From: Vicia villosa
Lineage: Eukaryota; Streptophyta; Magnoliopsida; Fabales; Fabaceae
Direction: 5' to 3'
Assembly: GCF_029867415.1 (NCBI RefSeq)
Contig: NC_081185.1
Coordinates: forward strand, 108,730,566-108,794,565
Length of the DNA stretch: 64,000 bases
Below the pieces are notes generated by a model. The model was not told where the DNA came from and made no database searches. It was given only the letters and a program-made list of their open reading frames with translations. Positions 63,144 through 64,000 of this stretch are shown one piece after another; positions within the stretch are counted from its first letter, which is position 1; every line of letters starts with the position of its first letter. A program made the translations under genes and the position numbers.

Positions 63144-64000
63144 TTTACCTAAATGTCAATATCTTGTTTGTTTTTGAAAATGAGAACTCTAAACATAAAA
63201 GAAAAACAAATGATTACATGCCATGAATTTAAGTATAAGAGAGTATTCATTTTCATACTAAGGTCGTATCTAAATTTGGGAGGCTTACTTGTAAGGGAAA
63301 AAAATCTAAGTTGTAAAATGGTGAATGATTCGAAAATTGAAAAAAATTTATCTTGAAAGTTTGATAAATATGAAAAAGACAAATATAAATGAAAAATAAG
63401 AAAAAGGCAAAGAAAAGAAAACGAATAAGAAACAACAAACTTTTAAGAAACAGTGTTTTATGAGATAAATGCAAAAAAGTATGCATAGACAATAAATTAT
63501 CTCTTTGCCTTAATTTACATTTTCTTTTTTCAAAAAAGAAAAATTGAAAGTGCAGAAAAGATAGTAAAATTTCGAAGTCTGACCAAGTCTCAATTTATCA
63601 TGACTTTTCGACCAAGACTAACAAAATACTGAAGCCATGCTAAATATCTAAAATTAAGAGAGAATAATACTTTCTCCGTATGAGAAAGAATAACTAATTT
63701 AAAATAAAATAGTGCTCTAAAATAAATGATTTATTTTAATTTTTAATATATTTTTTTTACTTTTACCTTTTAATTAATAAAAATGTCATTATTTCTAATA
63801 TATGATAAAGAGGATTTGTTAAATTAAATTTTCGACACGTTGACCTCAGTGTATGAAAAGGAGGTTTAGAAAAACTAAGTAACACTTGGAGAATCAAATG
63901 AGCATTTTTGACACAAACCCTTCAATACAAGAAAGTCGAAATTTCAAGCATAACATAGAAGTGGGGACTTAGTGTTTTCCTCAGGAATAATTGTCTAAGG
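63144..64000. other. Right flank of the Helitron; no gene recognised
   Basis: AT-rich, with small frames of no recognisable content. It would join 57342 directly in an unoccupied site. Confidence 0.5.

Overview
The window is plant nuclear DNA, AT-rich and made almost entirely of transposable elements at different stages of decay. Element structure suggests a legume, probably of the pea/vetch/medick group. The clues are a 3.3 kb Ogre/Tat-type solo LTR starting TGTCATACCCC, Athila-type gag with a tRNA-Asp-like primer site, Angela- and SIRE/Tork-like Copia remnants, and many Mutator-type MITEs. The species assignment is inference. I found no convincing host gene, tRNA, rRNA or CRISPR array. The only gene-quality reading frame is a plant mobile domain (PMD) gene carried by a transposon.

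Layout. 1-5000: a Copia reverse-transcriptase region split by a second, reverse-strand Copia fragment. 5001-8990: a LINE 3' end broken by a CACTA-like element, then a partial duplication of that junction and a Stowaway MITE. 8993-11645: decayed gag/coat and protease region of an endogenous pararetrovirus-like element, cut just after its protease active site by a MITE. 12430-15582: a Mutator-like element with a perfect 9-bp target duplication that carries the three-exon PMD gene, which has one in-frame stop. 15775-19003: MITEs beside (TA)n tracts and a fold-back relative of the PMD carrier, itself hit by an LTR element (now a solo LTR) and a LINE tail. 19250-23412: a LINE interrupted by a 1.65 kb Mutator-like element. 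23651-30903: an Angela-like Copia shell filled with a chain of MITEs alternating with (TA)n tracts. 30905-38330: an Athila-like Gypsy element on the minus strand, interrupted by the Ogre-like solo LTR. 38338-46011: an unusual array of about 1.1 kb palindromes separated by spacers whose centres have grown into long (TA)n tracts. 47685-50461: three non-autonomous DNA elements with clear target duplications. 50709-56568: a Copia element with both LTRs, carrying a Gypsy solo LTR. 57343-63143: a 5.8 kb Helitron with good 5' and 3' termini, containing a 39-bp minisatellite of about 34 copies and a MITE.

The parts do not form a working pathway. They form a readable nesting history in which many insertions carry exact target duplications, so their order can be worked out. 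The least conventional structures are the TA-tract-linked elements (8844-8989, 16262-16676, 26045-29261, 38338-46011) and the PMD-carrying Mutator family with its 20-bp dyads.
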